64,000 nt of DNA from JBLMZI01 sp050258755 (lineage in GTDB: Bacteria > Bacillota > Syntrophomonadia > Syntrophomonadales > DTU052), in NCBI GenBank assembly GCA_050258755.1, contig JBLMZI010000004.1, forward strand, positions 496,001 to 560,000, written 5' to 3'. Below the pieces are notes generated by a model that searched no databases, was not told where the DNA came from, and worked only from the letters and a program-made list of their open reading frames with translations. Position numbers and translations under genes: made by a program. This document shows positions 1-7,649 of this stretch, piece by piece (position 1 is the stretch's first letter; each line of letters starts with the position of its first letter).

Positions 1-1
1 T

Positions 2-3000
2 AAAGTGCTCAGGCCGGAAGAACTGCCGATACAGCGCGCAACCTGGTTTGGGGAAGAAACCCATGAGCAGGAGCTGGAATTTGTATGGCCTGACGGCAGG
101 CGCAAGTTTGCCTTGTATCACGCTGACCCGCTGCGCAACAGCGAGGGACGGATTATCGGCGCGATCGCAACCTTTGAGGACATTACCGCCCGGAAACTGA
201 TGGAACAGACCTTGATGCGGTCTTACACCGACCTTGAGTCCAGGGTCCGTGACCGCACGGTTGAGCTTTTAGAAGCGAAACAGCGGCTTAACGACATTTT
301 GGAGAGCATCACTGACGGATTATTTATGCTGGATTCCAACTGGTGCTTTACCTTTCTAAACCGCCAGGCGGACGCCCTGCACGCCGATAAGATGGCCGAA
401 TTGATCGGTCAATGCATCTGGGACGTGTTCCCGATGCTGAACGGATCTGAACTGGAAATGGCGTGCCGCCGGGCAATGCGGGATCAAAAGCCGATCTATC
501 TGGAAACCTGGTTCTCCACCAATGGTTCATGGCAGGCGTTTACCCTGTATCCCACGCACAGCACGCTGCTGATTTACTGCCGGGATATTACCGAGCGAAA
601 AGCCATGGAGTCCAAGATCGAGCAGACCGAGGAATTGTTCGCCGTTTCCTTCGAGAGTCTGTTGGACGGTTGCGGAATCTGCGATGCGGTACGCGACGAA
701 AACGGAAGAATTGTCGATTTTATTGTGCGATATGTTAATCAGGCCGGCAGTGATTTGTTGGGCTTGCCCAAGGAGGTCCAGATTGGTTCCCTTATCTCGG
801 ATCTCTTTCCGTTCATGTTAAAACGGCTGTTTGCTGATGCTTGCCAGGTCATCGAGGATGGAAAGCCGCTCATCAAGGAAGTGGTTCTTGGCGGCGATTC
901 CTCAACTGATCCAATTGACGGGGCTTATGACGTGCAGTTGGTGAAATTGGGAGATGGCCTGCTCTGTTCAGCTCGGGAAATCACTGAACGCAAACGCGCG
1001 GAGGAAAGACTGAAGCTGTCGGAGGAACGTTTTTTAAAAGCCTTTCACTGCAGTCCGGCCTTAATGTCGATAAAAACCAACCATGAAGGGCGCTATCTTG
1101 ATGTCAATGATAACTGGCTCCGAGTGTTTGGCTATACCCGCGAGGAAGTGATCGGAAAAACCGCGAACGACCTGAATATATGGAGTGATTCGACACAGTC
1201 AAAATGGTTTTTGGGCCTTGAGGGAATCACTCGAATCCATCAAGTCGAAGTCCAGCTGAAAAATAAAAACGGCGACTCGCTGATCTTTATCGGGTCCACT
1301 GAAGCTATCGAGCTTAACGGTGAAATCTGCCTTCTGACCGCTTTGACCGAAATCACGGACCGTAAGCGAATGGAAAACGATCTGCACGCTTCCCGGGCTG
1401 AAACGATTGAAATCCTCGAAAGCATCAGCGATGCTTTCGTAGCGTTAGATTCCGATCTCCGGTTTACCTATTTAAATCAAGCAGCCTTGCGGCTGGTCAA
1501 TCGATCGGCCGATAAACTGATCGGTCAAGGGCTCCCTGACCTGTATCCCGCAATTGATCCCGAAATTATTCAGGTCCTGAACAGCGTTCTGTGGGATAAA
1601 AAGCCTCGCCAAATCGACCTTGCTCCGGGCGTATTCAGCAAGTGGTATGAAATCAACGTCTACCCGAAAAACGACGGAATTTCAGTGTATTTGTGCAACA
1701 TCCAGGAGCGCAAGGAAGCGGAAAAACAGTTCCGTGACAATACCGAACGCATGAAAGCGCTGTTGAAGCTGAACCAGATGTCACACGCGACCCGCCAGGA
1801 AATCACCGACTATGTTTTTGACCAGGGAATGCGGCTGACTGGCAGTGCGACCGGCTTCTTCGGTTTGATCTGTCCGAACGATCATTGTTTAGATACCACT
1901 TTTTACGTAAAAAGTGATGCCGGATCCGACGGTTTTGAGGCACGGCATATGCCGCTGCGCATTGAAGGCACTGCACTCTGGGCGGGTTGTGTACAGAAGC
2001 GCCAGCCGATTATCGTCAACGATGTGCCCGCGGATATGGCTTTCCGACTGCCGAATAAGCATATTGAGATTAACCGGTTTCTTGGTGTACCTGTCTTTGA
2101 AGATAACCGTGTGGTGGGAGTGGCGGTGGCAGCCAACAAACCCACACCCTATGACGAATCCGATCTTCACCAGCTTCGCTTACTGATCAACGGCATGTGG
2201 GAAATCGTGAAGCGGCGTGAGGCCGAAGAAGCCCTGCGCCAATCAGAAGAGCGGTTCTTTAATGCTTTTCATGCCAATCCGATGATGATGGTTATTCTCG
2301 ATATGGAAGAAAACCGATTCATCGAAGCCAATCAGAAGTTTCTTGACATAATGGAAATCGACCGCAATGAAGTGATTGGCCGGACACCCGTTGAACTTCG
2401 CTTTTGGCCCGAACACCTGGATGTGGAACCCTATCGGCAAAGACTGGAGTCTGAACACCATCTCGACCAGATGGAATGGACTTTGACTTCACGCTCGGGA
2501 CAATCCTACACGGTCCTGACCTCCATCCAGTTGATTACCTTGAACGGCCGCAAATGCAGGGTTACGGGGATGCAGGATGTCACCGAGAAAAAACAGCTGG
2601 AGGAAAACATCTCCCGCTTGGCGCGTTTGAATCTGATTGGACAGATGGCCGCCAGCATCGGCCATGAAATCCGGAATCCCATGACGGCGGTCCGCGGCTT
2701 TTTGCAGATGATGCGCCAAAAAGAAGATACTCATCAGTACCACGCCTACTACGACATAATGATCGAAGAACTGGACCGGGCCAACCGGATTATTACCGAC
2801 TATCTCAATATCGCCAGTGACAAACGGGTTAATTTAAAACCGCATGCGCTGGATGCCGTTATTCAGACCATCTTCCCGCTGCTGGAAGCCGAAGCGCATT
2901 ATCTGGATATGATGATCCAACTGGATCTGAATCTGCCAAGTGTTGTGATGATCGATGAAAAGGAAATCCGCCAGTTGATTATGAACCTGACCCGAAATGG

Positions 3001-3301
3001 ATTGGAAGCCATGAAACCGGGGGGAACCCTGCGGATTTCCACCCGGATCGAAGACGACCGGGCCGTACTGATCCTTCAGGATGAGGGGCCAGGCTTTGCC
3101 CAGGGTTTGCTGGATCAGCTCGGCACCCCCTTTATCACGACCAAGGAAAGCGGTACCGGCCTGGGTCTCGCTGTGTGTTACAGCATCGCCGCCAGACACC
3201 AGGCAGTGATCAAGGTTGAGTCAAGCCCGAACGGCACCCGGATTTCGGTGTCGTTTCCGCTGCTGCAGGTGGAGGACTGGACCGGTCCGGCGCTCTCCTG
3301 A
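2..3301 (+). CDS. Multi-PAS/GAF sensor histidine kinase, 5'-truncated by the window edge
   Basis: The reading frame is open to the left edge and the visible protein begins inside a PAS/PAC domain, so the true start lies outside the window. Visible order: end of a PAC (to about residue 65), PAS (95-195), PAS (207-326), PAS (339-449), PAS (462-565), GAF (576-740), PAS (749-859), HisKA and HATPase. The H-box is GHEIRNP with His about residue 887; the N-box Asn is about 998; the ATP-lid motifs DEGPGF and GTGLGL follow. No transmembrane segment is seen in this part, so it is probably a soluble sensor that autophosphorylates and passes phosphate to an unidentified response regulator. PAS and GAF ligands cannot be read from sequence. 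The gene ends at a bidirectional terminator facing rsfS. Confidence 0.93.
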   Translation, partial: KVLRPEELPIQRATWFGEETHEQELEFVWPDGRRKFALYHADPLRNSEGRIIGAIATFEDITARKLMEQTLMRSYTDLESRVRDRTVELLEAKQRLNDILESITDGLFMLDSNWCFTFLNRQADALHADKMAELIGQCIWDVFPMLNGSELEMACRRAMRDQKPIYLETWFSTNGSWQAFTLYPTHSTLLIYCRDITERKAMESKIEQTEELFAVSFESLLDGCGICDAVRDENGRIVDFIVRYVNQAGSDLLGLPKEVQIGSLISDLFPFMLKRLFADACQVIEDGKPLIKEVVLGGDSSTDPIDGAYDVQLVKLGDGLLCSAREITERKRAEERLKLSEERFLKAFHCSPALMSIKTNHEGRYLDVNDNWLRVFGYTREEVIGKTANDLNIWSDSTQSKWFLGLEGITRIHQVEVQLKNKNGDSLIFIGSTEAIELNGEICLLTALTEITDRKRMENDLHASRAETIEILESISDAFVALDSDLRFTYLNQAALRLVNRSADKLIGQGLPDLYPAIDPEIIQVLNSVLWDKKPRQIDLAPGVFSKWYEINVYPKNDGISVYLCNIQERKEAEKQFRDNTERMKALLKLNQMSHATRQEITDYVFDQGMRLTGSATGFFGLICPNDHCLDTTFYVKSDAGSDGFEARHMPLRIEGTALWAGCVQKRQPIIVNDVPADMAFRLPNKHIEINRFLGVPVFEDNRVVGVAVAANKPTPYDESDLHQLRLLINGMWEIVKRREAEEALRQSEERFFNAFHANPMMMVILDMEENRFIEANQKFLDIMEIDRNEVIGRTPVELRFWPEHLDVEPYRQRLESEHHLDQMEWTLTSRSGQSYTVLTSIQLITLNGRKCRVTGMQDVTEKKQLEENISRLARLNLIGQMAASIGHEIRNPMTAVRGFLQMMRQKEDTHQYHAYYDIMIEELDRANRIITDYLNIASDKRVNLKPHALDAVIQTIFPLLEAEAHYLDMMIQLDLNLPSVVMIDEKEIRQLIMNLTRNGLEAMKPGGTLRISTRIEDDRAVLILQDEGPGFAQGLLDQLGTPFITTKESGTGLGLAVCYSIAARHQAVIKVESSPNGTRISVSFPLLQVEDWTGPALS

Positions 3302-3320
3302 CCGATTGTTTCGCAAATCA

Positions 3321-3374
3321 AGCAATAAACCGCAAACCGTAGGCTTTTGGCCTCCGGTTTGCGGTTTTATTGCT
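3321..3374. terminator. Bidirectional rho-independent terminator
   Basis: A long near-perfect inverted repeat (AGCAATAAACCGCAAACCG and its complement) surrounds a 15-base loop. The A-rich left flank and T-rich right flank allow termination on both strands. It lies between the convergent histidine kinase (plus) and rsfS (minus). Confidence 0.85.
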
Positions 3375-3395
3375 TAGATTTGTTTGAAATTCCGG

Positions 3396-3755
3396 TTACT
3401 GCTGCGCGTTTTGGAACTGAATTCGCTTGGCATCAGCCCACAGGTTCTCCAGTTGGTAGAACTCGCGCTCCTCCTGGCGAAAAACATGGACCATGATGCC
3501 TGAATAATCGAGAATCACCCAACGGCCATCTTTGAATCCTTCGCGCCTGGTCGGACGCATACCCTGTTCCAGCATTCTATCTTCAATGCTTTCTGCAATG
3601 CTCTTGGCTTGAATCGCGCTGCGTCCACTTGCGATAACAAAGAAATCCGCCAGTACGGTCAATCCTCTGAGATCCAGGAGCTGTACGTCGAACGCTTTTT
3701 CATCGGTGGCAGTCGTGGCAATCATCTCGGCCTGGTCGATGGTTGATGTAGTCAT
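3396..3755 (-). CDS. rsfS: Ribosomal silencing factor RsfS
   Basis: This 119-residue protein has the normal length of the RsfS/DUF143 family. Typical segments are DLRGLTVLADFFVIASG, the SIAESIEDRM helix and WVILDYSGIMVHVF. Family members bind ribosomal protein L14 on the 50S subunit and block subunit joining when nutrients are short. The ATG is preceded by AAAGGGGA. It is the last of three co-oriented genes nadD-yqeK-rsfS, a usual arrangement in Firmicutes. RsfS is separated from YqeK by about 55 bases. Confidence 0.93.
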   Translation of the reverse strand: MTTSTIDQAEMIATTATDEKAFDVQLLDLRGLTVLADFFVIASGRSAIQAKSIAESIEDRMLEQGMRPTRREGFKDGRWVILDYSGIMVHVFRQEEREFYQLENLWADAKRIQFQNAQQ

Positions 3756-3810
3756 TGCGGTCCCCTTTCCACAAGCGTGTCCCTATTGTATCACAGGTTT
3801 TCCCCTTGAA

Positions 3811-4365
3811 TCAAAAACGGAGCAGCTGATTGCGCAAAGCCACTGCCCGGGGATGGATCAGCCGGCCGCGGGCCAGGCAGTAGGCAATCGTCTGGTCCAA
3901 TCCCATGATCATCCCCCGGGGCAAATCTTCATAACTAGCCTGCCTCAGGCGCTCTATCCCTTCATAATGCCTCCCCGGCTCAATTAAGTCCGCAAGATAA
4001 ATCAACATGTCAAAAGCAGTCATCCCCGGATCCCCTACAGTATGGTTCCGGACCGCGGAAAGAACCTCAGGATCAGCCAGCCAACCATCCCTTTCCAACA
4101 GAAAGGCCCCGACCGGCGCATGAAGCACTTCAGGGAGCTCCCGCTCGACCGGATCCTGAATCAATCCATTCTGCTCCGCAATGACCAGCAGTTCCTGATG
4201 GGACAGCGACTTACCGTAATCATGAACCAGCCCCGCCAAATATGCCTTTTCAGGGTCCATCCCAAAATGCGCCGCCATCTTCGCGGCTGTTTCGGCAACC
4301 CCCAGTGAATGGCTGAAACGGTGCTCGTTCAGCGTGTCTTTCATCAAATCCATCATGTGCTCCAT
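3811..4365 (-). CDS. yqeK: YqeK-family HD-domain hydrolase (diadenosine tetraphosphatase type)
   Basis: An HD-superfamily protein of 184 residues. Metal-binding signatures are HRFSHSLGVAETA near the N-terminus, LVHDYGKS (the HD pair) and a later NHTVGDPGM. YqeK proteins hydrolyse Ap4A symmetrically to ADP and usually lie beside nadD, as here. The ATG is 7 bases past the nadD stop region, and its SD (GGAGTGA) is formed by the last codons and stop of nadD, so the two are probably translationally coupled. Assignment rests on length, motifs and neighbourhood. Confidence 0.9.
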   Translation of the reverse strand: MEHMMDLMKDTLNEHRFSHSLGVAETAAKMAAHFGMDPEKAYLAGLVHDYGKSLSHQELLVIAEQNGLIQDPVERELPEVLHAPVGAFLLERDGWLADPEVLSAVRNHTVGDPGMTAFDMLIYLADLIEPGRHYEGIERLRQASYEDLPRGMIMGLDQTIAYCLARGRLIHPRAVALRNQLLRF

Positions 4366-4371
4366 ACCGTA

Positions 4372-4968
4372 TCACTCCGTATAAAGGCAGTTTCGGGCAG
4401 CGTACTCAAGTACCGGATCGGGCACCAGATAACGAACCGAGCGATTCTGTTGCAGTCTGGCACGGATATCGCTCGAGGAAACATCAAGCCCGGCCATTTC
4501 CAAGCGCACAGTCCGCGGCCAGAACGCCTCCGGCACTCGGGTTTCGGCCTGATTATAGGCGTAACCCGGCCTCTGCACCACAATAAACCGGCAAAGCGTC
4601 ACCAACTCTTCGACGTTCATCCAGGTATCCAGTTCCAGTACCGAATCGGCCCCCATCAAAAAGAAGAGTTCATCTTCCGGGTGCCGGGACTGGAATGCCC
4701 GAATCGTTTGTATCGTATAACTCGGACCGCTGCGGCGCAGTTCCAAATCACTGACGAGAAAACTGGGATTGTCGGCAATAGCAGACTGTACCATCGCCAG
4801 GCGATGTTCCGGCGCGGTAACGGGACGGTCCAGCTTGTGCGGCGGATAGTTGGCCGGAACAAAATAGACCTGTTCCAGGCCGCAGTCAGCGCAGGCCCGC
4901 TCTGCCAGAGCCAGGTGGCCGATATGAATCGGGTCGAACGTGCCGCCAAAGATACCCAATTTCGCCAC
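4372..4968 (-). CDS. nadD: Nicotinate-nucleotide adenylyltransferase NadD
   Basis: NadD makes deamido-NAD from nicotinate mononucleotide and ATP in NAD biosynthesis. The N-terminus carries GGTFDPIHIGH, the nucleotidyltransferase T/HxGH signature. FVPANYPPHK, LMGADSVLEL and the late SSSDIRARL motif also match the family. I choose the GTG at 4968 (198 residues, beginning MAKLGIFGG) because GAGAGGTG sits 8 bases upstream. An in-frame ATG at 5022 would add 18 residues of non-family sequence and has no clear SD. It heads the nadD-yqeK-rsfS group. A proA gene, often adjacent in relatives, is not seen. Confidence 0.93.
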   Translation of the reverse strand: MAKLGIFGGTFDPIHIGHLALAERACADCGLEQVYFVPANYPPHKLDRPVTAPEHRLAMVQSAIADNPSFLVSDLELRRSGPSYTIQTIRAFQSRHPEDELFFLMGADSVLELDTWMNVEELVTLCRFIVVQRPGYAYNQAETRVPEAFWPRTVRLEMAGLDVSSSDIRARLQQNRSVRYLVPDPVLEYAARNCLYTE

Positions 4969-5325
4969 GAAGGCTTCACCTCTCTCGTTAGCCATCTTAC
5001 CACAATTTGGCGTTTGGCGCATAACGCCCCGGTCCGGCCGCCCAAGAATGAAAAAAGCCGGTATTTCACCGGCTCTTAATAGGCTTTCTGTTTACGCCTG
5101 GATGGAAATGAATCCATCCGCTATCTCTCGTACCCTTCCGTATGCTCAGCTTCCAATCAAAACGTGTGCTGAACCAATCTGGTGAACGGCTCACGCTTGA
5201 AACGGATTTGTTTTCTTTTGTCGTCTTCCGCGTTGTTCCCGATATTCTCAAACACAATATGGAATCAATCCCGGGCAAACGTCCTGAATCCCCCATGTAA
5301 AGACTAGCGGCGAACCGCCGTCCGA
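4969..5325 (-). other. Gap with terminator and a possible decayed or very small gene
   Basis: There is no convincing full gene here. On the minus strand a hairpin (GCGGTTCGCCGC, about 5309-5320) follows the phasin-like gene, and a good terminator lies at 5052-5074. Between them is a 32-codon open frame starting at a GTG at 5255 and ending in TGA at 5157, with balanced, protein-like composition (KRKQIRFKREPFTRLVQ). Coding-like sequence appears to continue in another frame (VREIADGFISIQA). This could be a frameshifted remnant; no good SD precedes it. Confidence 0.25.
5052..5074 (-). terminator. Rho-independent terminator (minus strand)
   Basis: Read on the minus strand, the stem GCCGGT/ACCGGC with a 5-base loop is followed by six Ts. 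It ends minus-strand transcription coming from the phasin-like gene before nadD. Confidence 0.75.
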
Positions 5326-5709
5326 TTAGGCTTCGGACGCTGCTCTTTTACGGCTGTTTCCGTTCGCGCCGGAAATCTGGTTTGCCAGGTCCCAATAGTT
5401 CAACAGATTGGTGCCGGACATGTTTTTCGCGGTATTCATGGACATATCCTGAACCATTTGTTCCATCGTCCCGAGGCTGTTTCTCACTTCACTGGCCATC
5501 TGTTCGGCACTGCGGATCATTTCTTCACGCATTGACTTGTTCCGGTCAATGGTCATCTGGGCCATGGTTTCCCACTGTTCGCCCATCCATGCCGCTCGAC
5601 CAAGGCTGCTGCTCCACATGTCCCACCAGCGATCGCTAAACCCGGATACCAGGGTAAAATTCCGGGTCAGCATGTCACTCCAATCCATCCTGTTCTCTTG
5701 GCCCATCAT
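5326..5709 (-). CDS. Small helical phasin-like protein (candidate sigma-54 target)
   Basis: A 127-residue protein rich in Met, Trp, Gln and Ser, with no signal peptide or long hydrophobic helix. Most of it should be amphipathic helix (for example RNKSMREEMIRSAEQMAS and LGTMEQMVQDMS), resembling phasins that coat polyhydroxyalkanoate granules. That resemblance is in composition only, and no PHA synthase is in the window. I choose the ATG at 5709, with AAAGGGGA upstream, over an ATG at 5853 with no SD. A sigma-54 promoter lies about 270 bases upstream and the gene for a sigma-54 activator is immediately upstream on the same strand. This suggests it is the output of that two-component system. 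An unrelated coiled-coil function is possible. Confidence 0.6.
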   Translation of the reverse strand: MMGQENRMDWSDMLTRNFTLVSGFSDRWWDMWSSSLGRAAWMGEQWETMAQMTIDRNKSMREEMIRSAEQMASEVRNSLGTMEQMVQDMSMNTAKNMSGTNLLNYWDLANQISGANGNSRKRAASEA

Positions 5710-5914
5710 TTCGTAACGTCCCCTTTCATCTGCCAATGTTTTTATATATTCTGGCAGCGCTCTCTTAATATAACAAATCCATTGCCTCCAAGCAAATCTC
5801 GGTCCGTTTTCCCTGGGCTTTCCGGACATGGTCTGTGGTCCGAGGGTCATCATGTTTTCCGTCTCCGATGCCCGTTGCGGTCCACACGGATGCCTAAAGA
5901 AAACTTGTGTCCTT

Positions 5915-5923
5915 CACCTCCTT
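5915..5923 (-). promoter_or_regulatory. Strong Shine-Dalgarno sequence without a start codon
   Basis: The minus strand reads AAGGAGGTG inside the leader between the sigma-54 promoter and the phasin-like gene. No ATG, GTG or TTG lies at a useful distance downstream. The frame reaching the ATG at 5853 is open but has no start near this site. It may be a remnant, a leader element or a ribosome-binding trap. Confidence 0.4.
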
Positions 5924-5975
5924 GATTTGCCGCGCAATCACCCAAAATAAGGTTGCGCTATAGCTTTAGTTATAT

Positions 5976-5990
5976 GCAATTCGCGTGCCA
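5976..5990 (-). promoter_or_regulatory. Sigma-54 (-24/-12) promoter
   Basis: The minus strand reads TGGCACG-CGAA-TTGC, matching the -24/-12 consensus TGGCACG-N4-TTGC at every defined position. Transcription would start near 5964 and run into the phasin-like gene. The adjacent upstream gene encodes a sigma-54-dependent activator. The leader before the chosen start at 5709 is about 255 bases. Confidence 0.85.
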
Positions 5991-6072
5991 AATTGTCACG
6001 CGGGCGGAAATTTTTCGAATCATAGCGTAATTCAAGCGTTTTATGCCGTTTCCTGTTTTCCAGCTTTTCGGC

Positions 6073-6090
6073 ATTGTTCAATCAAACAAT
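6073..6090. promoter_or_regulatory. Inverted repeat, candidate activator (UAS) site
   Basis: ATTGTT-CAATCA-AACAAT is a perfect 6+6 inverted repeat about 85-100 bases upstream of the sigma-54 promoter, a usual distance for an enhancer-binding protein. Binding by the neighbouring response regulator is inferred. Confidence 0.4.
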
Positions 6091-6123
6091 AGTATTGCCC
6101 GGTTTGCGCTAAAACTGTCAACG

Positions 6124-6142
6124 AATTTTGTATGACAAATTT
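6124..6142. promoter_or_regulatory. Second inverted repeat, candidate activator (UAS) site
   Basis: AATTTTGT-ATG-ACAAATTT is an inverted repeat with one mismatch, just downstream of the response-regulator stop and about 140-150 bases upstream of the sigma-54 promoter. It shares the TTGT/ACAA core with the repeat at 6073. Confidence 0.4.
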
Positions 6143-6143
6143 G

Positions 6144-7637
6144 TTACTCGTTCGATATTTGTTTCAGGCGGTAATTCAGTGAGCGAAGTGAGATGCCCAG
6201 ATACTTGGCGGTCTCAGTTTTGTTTCCATCGAACATAGCTAAAGCCCGCAAAACAATTCGGTTGGTGATCTCGTCCAACGAGGGACTTTGCTGCGGCAGG
6301 AGGAATTGGTCCCAATTAACCAAGCTTCCCCCTTCAGCTTCGTTCGGTCCTGACGGTGTTCCTGCGGCCGATGCGGCCGCTTCCGCTGCATCGAAACTGC
6401 CGGATAGAATGCCCAGATGCCGCGGGTGAACCTCGATATCGTCCCACATGAGCACGATCCATTCGATCGCGTTGCGCAGTTCGCGAACATTGCCCGGCCA
6501 ATCATAGGCCACCAGCCGTTTTAATGCCTGGGCACCGATCCGTTGAAACCTTTTTTTCTTCACCCGGGCAAATTCGGCTAAAAACATTTCCGCCAGCGGC
6601 TGGATCTCTTCTTTCCGCTGCCGAAGCGGTGGAACTTGAATCCGGCCGACACTCAGGCGGTGGAACAAGTCACGGCGAAATGTACCCGCCTCAACCATCT
6701 GTGCAAGATTGGTATTGGTGGCGCAGATGACCCGCGCATCAGTCGCAATCTTTCGCAAGCCGCCGACCCGGTAATACTCCTTCTCCTGCAGAACCCGCAG
6801 CAGCTTGGCCTGCAGCACCGACGGTATTTCAGATATCTCGTCTAAAAACAGCGAACCCCCACTGGCCAGATCGAATTTCCCTTTCTGACCTTTGGGCAAT
6901 CCCCCGGTAAATGCCCCACCCTCATAGCCGAACAGTTCGCTTTCAAACAGGTTCGGCGCCAGTGCCGCACAGTTGATATCCATAAAAGGCAAGTCCAGTT
7001 CATCTTCCCCAAAATGAACAATCCGCGCGATGAGTTCTTTCCCGGTTCCGGTCTCCCCTTCAATCAACACCGGTACGCTGCGGTCCCGGTGCAGGGCCAT
7101 AGCCTGTTCATATACCTGGCGCATCACAGATGAAAACAGCCCCATACGGACCCGGCCGATCATTGTGAAGTATGCGGTCTTATACTCAGCCAATTCCCGT
7201 TCGGTGTCCTGCGTCGCCATGCGCACCGCCTCGTCGAACTGGCGGGTCAGAACCCGGTTTTCCTTCAGCAAGGCCTGGTGTTCCTCCACCCGTTCAATGA
7301 GGGAAACCAGTTCCTTAATATTCACCGGTTTGGTCATATAGTCGTACACGCCGGCGCGCAAAGCCTCAACCGCCGTATCCACATCGCCGTAAGCCGTGAA
7401 AAAGACGATATCGACCGTTTTCCCCTGCGGCAGTTCCCGAATGCTGCGCGTCATCTCGACGCCCGACATAACCGGCATCCGAATATCAGTCAGAATGACA
7501 TGGAATTCCTCCGCCTCAAAAGCCGTCAGCGCATCCTGCCCATTTGAAGCCTCAACCACGGTATGACCGAGACGGGTTAAAAAATTCGCCAGATGAAGGC
7601 GGCTGCGGCTTTCATCGTCAACCAGCAGGATTCTCAT
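6144..7637 (-). CDS. Sigma-54-dependent response regulator (NtrC family)
   Basis: A 497-residue NtrC-type activator. Receiver domain 1-120 has the acidic pair DD at 7-8 and phospho-acceptor Asp 51 (LTDIRMP). The AAA+ domain (about 165-400) has Walker A GETGTGKE, the sigma-54 contact loop GAFTGG and Walker B-like LFLDEISEIP. The Fis-type helix-turn-helix is at the C-terminus (ETAKYLGISLRSLNYRL). All motifs needed to remodel sigma-54 polymerase are intact. Its start is 12 bases after the MEDS kinase stop, so the two form a two-component operon. A matching sigma-54 promoter lies just past its stop on the same strand. Upstream signal and DNA site are inferred. Confidence 0.95.
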   Translation of the reverse strand: MRILLVDDESRSRLHLANFLTRLGHTVVEASNGQDALTAFEAEEFHVILTDIRMPVMSGVEMTRSIRELPQGKTVDIVFFTAYGDVDTAVEALRAGVYDYMTKPVNIKELVSLIERVEEHQALLKENRVLTRQFDEAVRMATQDTERELAEYKTAYFTMIGRVRMGLFSSVMRQVYEQAMALHRDRSVPVLIEGETGTGKELIARIVHFGEDELDLPFMDINCAALAPNLFESELFGYEGGAFTGGLPKGQKGKFDLASGGSLFLDEISEIPSVLQAKLLRVLQEKEYYRVGGLRKIATDARVICATNTNLAQMVEAGTFRRDLFHRLSVGRIQVPPLRQRKEEIQPLAEMFLAEFARVKKKRFQRIGAQALKRLVAYDWPGNVRELRNAIEWIVLMWDDIEVHPRHLGILSGSFDAAEAAASAAGTPSGPNEAEGGSLVNWDQFLLPQQSPSLDEITNRIVLRALAMFDGNKTETAKYLGISLRSLNYRLKQISNE

Positions 7638-7649
7638 CTTTCTCTCTCC

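Noticed and set aside
4309..5079. A 256-codon plus-strand frame over nadD/yqeK
   Set aside because: Antisense to nadD and yqeK, which have clear motifs and SD sites.
5709..5853. 48-residue N-terminal extension of the phasin-like protein
   Set aside because: Its ATG has no SD and the added residues differ in composition from the rest; the ATG at 5709 has AAAGGGGA.
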